A stretch of 64,000 nt of DNA from Rummeliibacillus sp044763875 (lineage in GTDB: Bacteria; Bacillota; Bacilli; Bacillales_A; Planococcaceae). The position numbers were made by a program, and so were the translations under genes. The stretch is from positions 558,001 to 622,000 of the forward strand of contig NZ_JBIWGZ010000001.1 of assembly GCF_044763875.1 (NCBI RefSeq), read 5' to 3'. The notes beneath the pieces were generated by a model. The model made no database searches. It saw nothing but the letters and a program-made list of their open reading frames with translations, and was not told where the DNA came from. Shown piece after piece: positions 34,539-42,463 of this stretch. Positions within the stretch are counted from its first letter, which is position 1. Every line of letters begins with the position of its first letter.

Positions 34539-35965
34539 TCTTTAAATCCCCCTTCTCGATTGTCGAACCAGTCACGGAATCTTTCACTTTTAGGCATTTG
34601 AAACTCACGATTGGATGTCCATTCTTTTAATGGACCAGGACCTTTTGAGATAAATTTTTTATCTTTAATAAATGTTTTCACAAAAGATGAAATCATTTTT
34701 GTGCTGGTGGTATAAATTGTATTTGATGAACCTCCTAATCCAAATGTCTTATACAATACTTCCTCTTGAATAGGTACTTCACCTAATTTCTCAACTAACA
34801 CCTGACGATGTTTATGGATTAATTCATGTAAAGGAATTTTAACTGGACATGCCTGAGAACAAGCTCCACATAATGAAGATGCATAAGGGAGGTCTTTAAA
34901 ATCTTCATATCCACCCAATAATGGTGATAAAACCACCCCTATCGGTCCAGGATAAATCGAATTATAAGCATGACCACCAATATGACGGTACACAGGACAA
35001 ACATTAATACATGCCGCACATCGTATGCAGTGAAGCACAGATTGAAATTCTGTTCCTATTATTTTCGAACGACCATTATCAACAATCACGAGATGAAATT
35101 CATCTGGTCCATCTACATCTTCAGTACGCCTTGGCCCAGTAAGTATCGATACATAACTTGTAATATTTTGCCCAATAGCACTTCTAATCAACAAAGTAAT
35201 AAGTACTTCAAGGTCCGCAAAAGTTGGAACTATTCGTTCCATACCCATAACGGTTATTTGCGTCCTCGGAATAGTTGTTGTTAAACGATCATTTCCTTCA
35301 TTTGTAACAATACTAACGGAACCTGATTCCGCAATAGCAAAGTTACACCCAGTAATCCCTATATCTGCTGTAAAAAAATCATTTCTTTTCGTATCGCGTG
35401 CATGACGTGCAATTTCAGTTGGATCACTTGTTTTCGTATAGTTCAGTTTCTCCTCAAAAATTTTACGAATCTCTTCTTTGCTTTTATGAAGTGCTGGCGT
35501 AATGATATGTGAAGGTGGATCATTATTATCCATTTGTAAAATGACTTCAGCTAAATCTGTCTCTACCACTTCAACTCCAATTGCTTCCAGATGCTTATTT
35601 AAGCCAATTTCTTCGGTTACCATTGATTTTGATTTAACAACCTTTTTAGCTTTCTTTTTCTTTGCTACATCTTGAATATATCGATTGGCGTCTTCTGCAG
35701 TTTCAGCAAAGAAAACGTAACCACCAAGCTTTTCAACATTTTCAGACAATTCATGCAAGTAATAATCTAAATTTTCAATCACATGTTTTCGTATTTCTTC
35801 TCCATGAGATCGCCATTCTTCCCAATTACCTAGTTCCTTAATGTTTTTTAACCTACTCAATCGAAGCCCGTCTTGTGCCCCAGTCATTGAACTTCTCATA
35901 AATTGATCTTGCAAATTTGCTTTTACTTTATCTAAAAATTGATCGTTAGAAATCTTTATAGGCAT
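34535..35965 (-). CDS. lutB: lactate utilization iron-sulfur protein B, copy 2
   Basis: This 476-residue paralogue of the 29276-30712 gene keeps both cluster motifs (CIRCAACINVCPVYRHIGGH and CGACSQACPVKIPLHELI) and the LUD region ITGCNFAIAESGSV. In the first cluster motif Ala replaces the Gly found in copy 1. The four cluster cysteines are intact, so activity is expected. It starts 14 bp after lutA copy 2. Confidence 0.94.
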   Translation of the reverse strand: MPIKISNDQFLDKVKANLQDQFMRSSMTGAQDGLRLSRLKNIKELGNWEEWRSHGEEIRKHVIENLDYYLHELSENVEKLGGYVFFAETAEDANRYIQDVAKKKKAKKVVKSKSMVTEEIGLNKHLEAIGVEVVETDLAEVILQMDNNDPPSHIITPALHKSKEEIRKIFEEKLNYTKTSDPTEIARHARDTKRNDFFTADIGITGCNFAIAESGSVSIVTNEGNDRLTTTIPRTQITVMGMERIVPTFADLEVLITLLIRSAIGQNITSYVSILTGPRRTEDVDGPDEFHLVIVDNGRSKIIGTEFQSVLHCIRCAACINVCPVYRHIGGHAYNSIYPGPIGVVLSPLLGGYEDFKDLPYASSLCGACSQACPVKIPLHELIHKHRQVLVEKLGEVPIQEEVLYKTFGLGGSSNTIYTTSTKMISSFVKTFIKDKKFISKGPGPLKEWTSNREFQMPKSERFRDWFDNREGGFKE

Positions 35966-35979
35966 TTTTACACTTCTTC

Positions 35980-36696
35980 CTAATGAGAATTTAATACTTC
36001 TGCTATATGCATTACTTTAATCGGAACTTTTCTACGTTCCATTCTTCCAGCAATGTTCATCATACAACCGCCTTCTGCAGCAACTAAAATATCGGCATTC
36101 GTTTCAATCACTGAATTTACCTTTTCATCCACCATTTGCTCTGATATTTCTGCCATCTTAGTAGAAAACGTTCCACCAAAACCACAACAATTATATCGAT
36201 ATGGAAGTGGTTTAAGCTGAAGCCCCTCTACATTTGATAATAATTTAAATGGTGAATCCTTCACACCTAACAATCGAGTCATTTGGCAAGATGTATGATA
36301 AGTTGCAACCCCATTTAGCTTTGCTCCAACGTTTTCAAGTTTTAACACATTAACGATAAAATCAGTCAGCTCAAATGTCTTTTGTGCTAAGGTTGTGGCC
36401 CGTTTCGCCCAATGTGGCTCATTATCTAAAATTTCAGGGTATTTTTTGAACATCAATGCACAAGAACCAGATGGCGTAACAACAACATCGGAGTCTTCAA
36501 ATGTTTCGATCATATCTTTAATCATGGGCTTTGATCTTTCTACATAACCAGCTGCATGAAAGGGTTGTCCACAACATACTTGCTTCTTAGGAAAATCAAT
36601 TTCACAACCAAGCCTTTCCAATAATTCTACAGTCGCTTTACCTACATCCGTTTCAAAAATATCAACAACACATGTCACAAATAATGTAACTTTCAC
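35980..36696 (-). CDS. lutA: lactate utilization protein A, copy 2
   Basis: This paralogue has 238 residues, exactly the length of copy 1, when started at the GTG at 36696, which follows AAGGAG and gives MKVTLFVTCVVD, matching copy 1 (MKVSLFATCIVD). A TTG at 36720 would add eight residues ahead of the ribosome binding site. CCG motifs are KQVCCGQPFHAAGY and YRYNCCGFGGTFS; TPSGSCALM and YHTSCQMTRLLG are kept. It heads the second lut operon. Confidence 0.93.
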   Translation of the reverse strand: MKVTLFVTCVVDIFETDVGKATVELLERLGCEIDFPKKQVCCGQPFHAAGYVERSKPMIKDMIETFEDSDVVVTPSGSCALMFKKYPEILDNEPHWAKRATTLAQKTFELTDFIVNVLKLENVGAKLNGVATYHTSCQMTRLLGVKDSPFKLLSNVEGLQLKPLPYRYNCCGFGGTFSTKMAEISEQMVDEKVNSVIETNADILVAAEGGCMMNIAGRMERRKVPIKVMHIAEVLNSH

Positions 36697-36861
36697 ATGA
36701 ACCAAGCTCCTTATATTCAATTGTTTCTATATGCAATTTTATAAAAATCAAGAACAATTAATATGTTCACTAAGCATGTAGTTGTTTTCATTATTTACAA
36801 ATGGAAATTGTTTTAGTCATCTACATATTGTTAGGTATTCACCTTCACTTTTTATTCACAT

Positions 36862-36910
36862 AAAAAAACTATCAAGAAATCTAATTTCATAGATTTAATC
36901 GATAGTTCTG
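36862..36910 (-). terminator. duplicate of the leuD terminator hairpin
   Basis: AACTATC pairs with GATAGTT at the outside, and ATCTAA-type bases pair inside. The block is about 85% identical to 37504-37551. It is a second, distal copy lying beyond the repeat island. Confidence 0.65.
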
Positions 36911-37026
36911 TTCCGCTACAGACAGGCGCTTTCCGCGGGCAAGCATCAAGCCTCCTCCTCACTTCGTTCGTGCGGGGTCTTGAATCGCTTGCTCTTCCCG
37001 CAGGAGTCGCCTGTCTTCCGCTCTAT
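36910..37026. repeat. GC-rich dispersed palindromic repeat, copy D
   Basis: It begins GTTCCGCTACAGACAGGCGC and ends GCCTGTCTTCCGCTC. AGACAGGCG pairs with CGCCTGTCT. Compared with copy B, both arms carry an extra base at matching positions (AGACGGCG/CGCCGTCT there), so the pairing is preserved by compensating changes. Confidence 0.88.
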
Positions 37027-37134
37027 TAGTAGCAGTCATTCGTAAATGGCATCAATCTCGGAATATCTAAATGAATCATTCTCATTAATCTATTTTCGGT
37101 TTTTAAATGTGATCATTACAACAAATTAACTTTT

Positions 37135-37205
37135 CAATATTCAGATATGGATGTTCCGATATAAACGGCACTTTCCACGAGCTTGGCTTCAATTTCCAAT
37201 ATGTT
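37135..37205. repeat. left fragment of a split repeat copy
   Basis: CAATATTCAGATAT, GTTCCGATATAAACGGCACTTTCC, and the following CACGAGCTTGGCTTC match the left part of copy B including its flank at 22159-22210. The match then stops; the expected continuation appears about 230 bp further right. Confidence 0.6.
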
Positions 37206-37270
37206 GAAATCACTGAAAAAGTAAAAAAGATGAAAATTCATAATAAAAATTTTGTATAGCTATCTTAGTT

Positions 37271-37379
37271 GATGTGGAATTAGCGAAGACTCCTGCGGGA
37301 AAGCGAGCCAGACGAGACCCCACAGCGTAGCGAGGAGGCTCGTCAGTTCGCCCGCGGAAAGCGAAGCTAATTCCACATC
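37271..37379. repeat. GC-rich palindromic repeat, copy E, in opposite orientation
   Basis: The terminal arms GATGTGGAATTAGC and GCTAATTCCACATC are perfect inverted repeats. Inside are GACTCCTGCGGGAAAGCGAG, AGACGAGACCCCACAGCGTA, GCGAGGAGGCTCGT and CGCCCGCGGAAAGCGA, recognisable as the same family read on the other strand. It lies between the two fragments of another copy. Confidence 0.88.
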
Positions 37380-37424
37380 ATTGAGAAAACAGATTAATAC
37401 TTTTAAATTTGTATTTTAACACTT

Positions 37425-37490
37425 TCTCAGTGCCTTCACTACGTTCCTGCAAGGCTTTCAGCTCAAGCTTTTCCCGTAGGACTATGAATG
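37425..37490. repeat. right fragment of a split repeat copy
   Basis: CACTACGTTC, TGCAAGGCTTTCAGCTCAAG and CTTTTCCCGTAGGA correspond to the right part of copy B (CACTTCGTTC, GTCTTGATTCGCTTG, CTTTTCCCGTAGGAG). Together with 37135-37205 it makes one older copy, interrupted by a segment carrying copy E. Confidence 0.55.
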
Positions 37491-37503
37491 AATCTCACTG
37501 AAA

Positions 37504-37551
37504 TAAAAAAACTATCGAGAAGTCTAATTCATTAGATTTACTCGATAGTTC
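37504..37551 (-). terminator. terminator of the leu genes
   Basis: On the minus strand AACTATCGAG...CTCGATAGTT with an inner ATCTAA/TTAGAC stem is followed by TTTTTT. It lies 26 bp past leuD. Confidence 0.85.
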
Positions 37552-37576
37552 TTTATGATATTTACTTATTTAATGT

Positions 37577-38167
37577 TTAATTGAATTGAATACGTTTTTC
37601 TTCAAATTCTTTAATAGAATCTTCGTATTTGAAAGTCAATGCAATCTCATCCCAACCGTTTAACAACATTTCCTTATAATAAGGATTGATTTCAAAGTGA
37701 TATACTTTGTCGTCTGCAGTTAAAGTTTGGTCTTGTAGGTTCACTTCAGCTTCTAGAGTAGATTGTTCGCCTTTCAATAATAATTCTTCTATTTCTGATA
37801 CTTCCAATTTGATTGGTAGAATACCATTTTTGAAGCAGTTATTATGGAAAATATCTGCAAAGCTTGGTGCAACAACAACTTTAAAACCATAATCTAAAAT
37901 GGCCCATGGTGCATGTTCACGAGATGATCCACATCCAAAGTTTTCATGAGCCACTAAGATGTTTGAGCCTTTGTATTGTGATTGATTTAATACAAAATCT
38001 TCTATTGGATTACCATTTTGGTCAAAACGCCAATGATAGAAGACAAATTGTCCAAAACCTGTACGTTCAATTCGTTTTAAAAATTCTTTCGAAATAATTT
38101 GGTCTGTGTCTACATTTTTACGATTTAAAGGTGTGATGACACTTTTTACAATATTTATAGGTTTCAT
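37577..38167 (-). CDS. leuD: 3-isopropylmalate dehydratase small subunit
   Basis: This 196-residue swivel-domain subunit of isopropylmalate isomerase works with LeuC. Motifs include PLNRKNVDTDQIISKEFLK, NFGCGSSREHAPWAI and the FADIFHNNCFKNGILPI block. It converts 2- to 3-isopropylmalate in leucine synthesis. It starts 14 bp after leuC with GGAGG upstream and is the last gene of the cluster. Confidence 0.96.
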   Translation of the reverse strand: MKPINIVKSVITPLNRKNVDTDQIISKEFLKRIERTGFGQFVFYHWRFDQNGNPIEDFVLNQSQYKGSNILVAHENFGCGSSREHAPWAILDYGFKVVVAPSFADIFHNNCFKNGILPIKLEVSEIEELLLKGEQSTLEAEVNLQDQTLTADDKVYHFEINPYYKEMLLNGWDEIALTFKYEDSIKEFEEKRIQFN

Positions 38168-38181
38168 AATTTACGCCTCCA

Positions 38182-39591
38182 TCATACAGGTACATTAATA
38201 ATTTCGCGAACATCAACAAAGTGACCAGCGATTGCAGCAGCTGCAGCCATCGGAGGACTAACAAGATGTGTTCTTGAACCTGTACCTTGACGTCCTTCAA
38301 AATTCCGATTAGATGTTGAGGCACAACGTTCACCTGCTGGTACAACGTCTTCATTCATAGCAAGACACATACTACAACCTGATTCGCGCCATTCAAATCC
38401 GGCATCTTTAAAGATCTGGTCAAGTCCCTCTTCTTCCGCTTGTTTTTTCACTAAATGAGAGCCAGGTACAACAATTGCACGAACATTTGAATGCACCTGT
38501 TTTCCTTTAATAACGGAAGCTGCAGCACGTAAATCATGTAAACGAGAATTCGTACAAGAACCAATAAAGACATGTTGAATTTCAATTTCTGTTAAAGGTG
38601 TACCTTCTTTTAAATCCATATAAGCAAGAGCTTTTTGCAACGCTCGTTTATCTGATTCTTCTGAAAAATCAAAGGAAGATGGAACAGCTTTAGATATACC
38701 GCTACCCATTGATGGATTTGTACCCCAAGTTACGAAAGGTTCAATTTCAGATGTGTCAATAACAAGTGTTTGATCATATGTTGCGTCTTCATCAGATGCA
38801 AGTGATAACCAGTATTCCTTTGCCTTTTCAAATTTTTCACCTTGAGGAGCGTAACGACGACCTTTAATATAATCAGCTGTAATTTCATCAGGACTAATTA
38901 AACCTGCTTTTGCTCCCGCTTCAATGGACATATTACAAATCGTCATGCGTTCTTCCATAGATAATTTATGAATTGCATCACCTGTGAATTCAACGATATG
39001 ACCAGTACCTACATCAATACCAAATTTTGAAATAATTGCTAAAATAATATCTTTTGCAGTAACGCCAAAGCCTAGTTCACCTTGAACATGAATCTGCATT
39101 GTTTTAGGCTTACTTTGCCAAAGTGTTTGTGTGGATAATACATGTTCTACTTCACTTGTACCGATACCAAATGCAATCGCACCGAATGCACCATGTGTAG
39201 ACGTATGAGAATCTCCACATACAATTGTTTTACCAGGTTGAGTTAAACCAAGTTGTGGTCCAATTACATGGACAATCCCTTGATCTGGATGACCCATATC
39301 GGCTAATGGAACACCAAATTCTTCACAGTTCTTAGCTAAAGTATTAATTTGAGTTTTAGCAATTGGATCATTGATTACTGGTAAGTTTCGTGTAGGTACA
39401 TTGTGATCCATTGTAGCAAAGCAAAGGTCTGGACGACGAACCTTTCGATTATTTAGACGAAGCCCCTCAAAAGCTTGCGGTGAAGTCACTTCGTGAATCA
39501 AATGAAGATCGATGTAGAGTAAATCTGGTTTACCATCCTCTTGATAAACAACGTGTTGGTCCCACACTTTTTCTATTATATTTTTCCCCAT
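38182..39591 (-). CDS. leuC: 3-isopropylmalate dehydratase large subunit
   Basis: This 469-residue aconitase-family subunit carries the [4Fe-4S] cluster. Cysteines lie in VFIGSCTNSRLHDLRAAA and SGCSMCLAMNEDV. CGDSHTSTHGAFGAIAFGIGTSEVEHV is the substrate-binding block, and CASTSNRNFEGRQG is typical of the C-terminus. It pairs with LeuD in the second step of leucine synthesis. It is preceded by leuB (17-bp gap). Confidence 0.97.
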   Translation of the reverse strand: MGKNIIEKVWDQHVVYQEDGKPDLLYIDLHLIHEVTSPQAFEGLRLNNRKVRRPDLCFATMDHNVPTRNLPVINDPIAKTQINTLAKNCEEFGVPLADMGHPDQGIVHVIGPQLGLTQPGKTIVCGDSHTSTHGAFGAIAFGIGTSEVEHVLSTQTLWQSKPKTMQIHVQGELGFGVTAKDIILAIISKFGIDVGTGHIVEFTGDAIHKLSMEERMTICNMSIEAGAKAGLISPDEITADYIKGRRYAPQGEKFEKAKEYWLSLASDEDATYDQTLVIDTSEIEPFVTWGTNPSMGSGISKAVPSSFDFSEESDKRALQKALAYMDLKEGTPLTEIEIQHVFIGSCTNSRLHDLRAAASVIKGKQVHSNVRAIVVPGSHLVKKQAEEEGLDQIFKDAGFEWRESGCSMCLAMNEDVVPAGERCASTSNRNFEGRQGTGSRTHLVSPPMAAAAAIAGHFVDVREIINVPV

Positions 39592-39608
39592 TATTCTTCA
39601 CCTATTTT

Positions 39609-40709
39609 CTAAATATAAGTAGTCATAATACTATCTGAAACAAAACTTGTATCTAATTCATTTAATACTTTTTCAGTCCATTCATTTGTTGTAAGTACGC
39701 GGCTATTTGGAGTTGCTAAATCTGCTGTGAAATAACCATCTTCAAAAACAGCATTAACAGCGCGTTCAATTTCAGCAGCTTCTTCTTTTAATCCAAATGA
39801 ATAGCGTAGCATCATTGCAACCGAAAGAATCGTTGCAGCCGGATTGGCAATTCCTCTTCCTGCAAGTTCTGGTGCAGATCCATGGACTGGTTCATATAAT
39901 CCGAAATTGTCTGAGCGAATACTTGCAGAAGGTAGAACACCAAGAGATCCTGTAATAACAGAAGCTTCATCACTTAATATATCTCCAAACATATTTTCAG
40001 TGACAATGACATCATATGCACCGGGATTCGTAATTAACTTCATTGCAGTTGAATCGACTAAACTGTGCTCTACTTCTACATCTGGATATTGTACTTTTTT
40101 CTCTTCTACAATTTGTCTCCATAAGCGTGAAGTATCAAGAACGTTTGCTTTATCAACAGATGTCAACTTTCCTCTACGAACACGCGCTAGTTCAAACGCA
40201 TTCTCCACAATACGTTCAATTTCAGGTCGAGTATATACTAGTGAATCTAGTGCCTCTTCATCTGTACGTTTACGTGGCTCACCAAAATATAAGCCTCCAG
40301 TTAGTTCACGTACAATTAGTAGATCGACATCTTTTACTAAATCATCTTTTAGAGGAGAAGCTTTTATGAGTGATGGAACAGCCTGAACGGGGCGTAAATT
40401 TGAAAACAAATCAAAATGCTTACGGATACGGAGTAATCCTTTTTCAGGTCTCAGTTCAGCAGGGTTTTGATCCCATTTTGGACCCCCTACTGCGCCTAAA
40501 AGGATCGCATCACTTTGTTCACACAACTCAATGGTTTCTTGAGGAAGTGGATCCTCATGCTGATCAATTGCGGCACCTCCAATCATCGCGTATGCAATAT
40601 GAAATGTGTGTTGAAATCTTTTGCCCACAGCTTGTAGTACTTCTACTGCAGAAGCAACAACCTCAGGACCAATCCCGTCACCAGGTAAAATAGTAATCTT
40701 CTTTTCCAT
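39609..40709 (-). CDS. leuB: 3-isopropylmalate dehydrogenase
   Basis: This 366-residue NAD-dependent enzyme oxidises and decarboxylates 3-isopropylmalate. KITILPGDGIGPEVV begins the protein; GLLRIRKHFDLFSNLRP, VRELTGGLYFGEPR and NMFGDILSDEASVITGSLGVLPSAS are family blocks. The ATG at 40709 follows GGAGGAGG; a frame extending to 40745 lacks a ribosome binding site. leuA, which precedes leuB in B. subtilis, is absent; 174 bp separate leuB from ilvC. Confidence 0.96.
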   Translation of the reverse strand: MEKKITILPGDGIGPEVVASAVEVLQAVGKRFQHTFHIAYAMIGGAAIDQHEDPLPQETIELCEQSDAILLGAVGGPKWDQNPAELRPEKGLLRIRKHFDLFSNLRPVQAVPSLIKASPLKDDLVKDVDLLIVRELTGGLYFGEPRKRTDEEALDSLVYTRPEIERIVENAFELARVRRGKLTSVDKANVLDTSRLWRQIVEEKKVQYPDVEVEHSLVDSTAMKLITNPGAYDVIVTENMFGDILSDEASVITGSLGVLPSASIRSDNFGLYEPVHGSAPELAGRGIANPAATILSVAMMLRYSFGLKEEAAEIERAVNAVFEDGYFTADLATPNSRVLTTNEWTEKVLNELDTSFVSDSIMTTYI

Positions 40710-40883
40710 AAAAACTCCTCCTCCAATACTAAAATGATTAAACATGCACTCCTTCTAAATTTTCGATAGTCCCATTGGTTACAACTCATTAACTTAAAGA
40801 AGCAGGTAAACTACTCCTTTAAGTTGTGAATTGTAAAAATCACTATTTAGATGTAGAACACGGAATACTATCAACTAAAATTA

Positions 40884-41909
40884 CTAAGCTTTTGTACTAC
40901 CAACAGTTTCTTTTTCAACTTTATTGCCTACGAATGGCATCATAGCGCGTAACTCTTCCCCTACTTTTTCGATTTGATGTTCAGATTCAGCTTTTTTGAT
41001 TGCATTGTATTTTGGTCGACCAGTTTCATTTTCGTTGATCCATTCTTTTGCAAACTTACCTTCTTGGATATCAGTAAGAACATCTTTCATTGCTGCTTTT
41101 ACTTGATCCGTTACGATACGTGGACCTGAAACGAAATCGCCCCATTCAGCAGTGTCAGAGATTGAGTAGCGCATGTTAGAAAGGCCGCCTTCGTACATAA
41201 GGTCAACGATTAATTTTAATTCGTGGAAACATTCAAAGTAAGCAATTTCTGGTTGATACCCTGCTTCTACTAATGTTTCAAAACCAGCTTTTACAAGCGC
41301 TGCTGTACCTCCACATAGAACTGCTTGTTCTCCAAATAGATCTGTTTCTGTTTCTTCTTTGAAAGTTGTTTCAAGTACGCCAGCACGTGCTGCACCAATT
41401 CCTTTTGCATAAGCAAGAGCAATGTCTTTTGCAGTACCAGTAGCATCTTGATAAATACCGATTAGAGCAGGTACGCCTGCACCTGATTCGTAAGTACGAC
41501 GAACTAAATGTCCTGGACCTTTTGGAGCAACTAAGAATACATCTACATCTGCTGGAGGCACGATTTGTTTAAAGTGAATGTTGAAGCCATGTGCGAAAAC
41601 TAGTGCATTTCCAGCTTCTAATCCTGGAGCGATTTCTGCTTCGTATACTGCTTTTTGTCTTTCATCTGGAAGTAAGATCATGATTACATCTGCTTCTTTA
41701 GCTGCTTCTGCTACTGATTTAACCTCAACACCATCATTTTTTGCCTTTTCAGCAGATTTCCCTGGACGAATACCAACGCGAACGTCAAAACCTGATTCTT
41801 TCAAGTTTAAAGCATGTGCATGACCTTGTGAGCCGTAACCGATAATTGCGATTTTTTTACCTTCTAATACTTGTTCATTGATATCTTGGTTATAATACAT
41901 TTTTGCCAT
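40884..41909 (-). CDS. ilvC: ketol-acid reductoisomerase
   Basis: A class-I ketol-acid reductoisomerase of 341 residues, acting in isoleucine and valine synthesis. The NADPH-binding loop is IIGYGSQGHAHALNLKESG; RVGIRPGKSA follows. Further blocks are LLPDERQKAVYE, FAHGFNIHF, KGPGHLVRR and FGEQAVLCGG, with metal ligands in the helical domain (ECFHELKLIVDLMYEGG). AGGGGGAAATTAAA precedes the ATG. It follows ilvH by 38 bp. Confidence 0.97.
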   Translation of the reverse strand: MAKMYYNQDINEQVLEGKKIAIIGYGSQGHAHALNLKESGFDVRVGIRPGKSAEKAKNDGVEVKSVAEAAKEADVIMILLPDERQKAVYEAEIAPGLEAGNALVFAHGFNIHFKQIVPPADVDVFLVAPKGPGHLVRRTYESGAGVPALIGIYQDATGTAKDIALAYAKGIGAARAGVLETTFKEETETDLFGEQAVLCGGTAALVKAGFETLVEAGYQPEIAYFECFHELKLIVDLMYEGGLSNMRYSISDTAEWGDFVSGPRIVTDQVKAAMKDVLTDIQEGKFAKEWINENETGRPKYNAIKKAESEHQIEKVGEELRAMMPFVGNKVEKETVGSTKA

Positions 41910-41947
41910 TTTAATTTCCCCCTGATTGTTTTGTAGTTTATATTTTT

Positions 41948-42463
41948 TTATTGTAAAATCGAAAGTTGCGCTGATGGCTTAAGTTGAGCATCACGTACAA
42001 ATGCAGTTGCACCTGTACGAGTCAGTTCTTTAATACCATATGGACGAATCAATTCAATAAAAGCATCTATTTTTTCCGGATTACCAACGATTTGATATGT
42101 AATCACATTTTTACCCATATCAATGATTGAACCACGGAAAGGTTCGACGATTGAATTGATTTCGCTACGCAAATTCGGTGGAGCTACTACTTTAATAAGT
42201 GCTAATTCACGCATAACAATTGATTTTTCTGTTATGTCATTGACTTTAATCACGTCAATTTGCTTTGATAATTGTTTTACAAGCTGTTCAATTTTAGCTT
42301 GATCCTCTACATTTACGAGAAACGTCATTTTGGAAATACCTTGTTGCTCTGTATGACCAACCGTGATACTTTCAATATTAAATTGACGTTTCATCAGTAG
42401 CCCTGTAACTCGATTTAGAACACCACTTTGGTTAATAACTGTTACGGTTATTACTCTTCTCAT
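41948..42463 (-). CDS. ilvH: acetolactate synthase small (regulatory) subunit
   Basis: This 171-residue ACT-domain subunit binds valine for feedback control and activates IlvB. The start RRVITVTVINQSGVLNRVTGLLMKR is the ACT domain; MRELALIKVV and MGKNVITYQIVGNPEKIDAFIELI lie in the second half. Its ATG overlaps the ilvB stop as ATGA. Confidence 0.96.
   Translation of the reverse strand: MRRVITVTVINQSGVLNRVTGLLMKRQFNIESITVGHTEQQGISKMTFLVNVEDQAKIEQLVKQLSKQIDVIKVNDITEKSIVMRELALIKVVAPPNLRSEINSIVEPFRGSIIDMGKNVITYQIVGNPEKIDAFIELIRPYGIKELTRTGATAFVRDAQLKPSAQLSILQ

Noticed and set aside
36910..37379. CRISPR array or insertion sequence in the repeat island
   Set aside because: Copies are few, palindromic, variably spaced and in both orientations, with no spacers of equal length, no cas genes and no transposase frame.
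38118..38354. 78-codon minus-strand frame across the leuC/leuD junction
   Set aside because: It is out of frame with both genes and has no start signal; leuC and leuD are intact.
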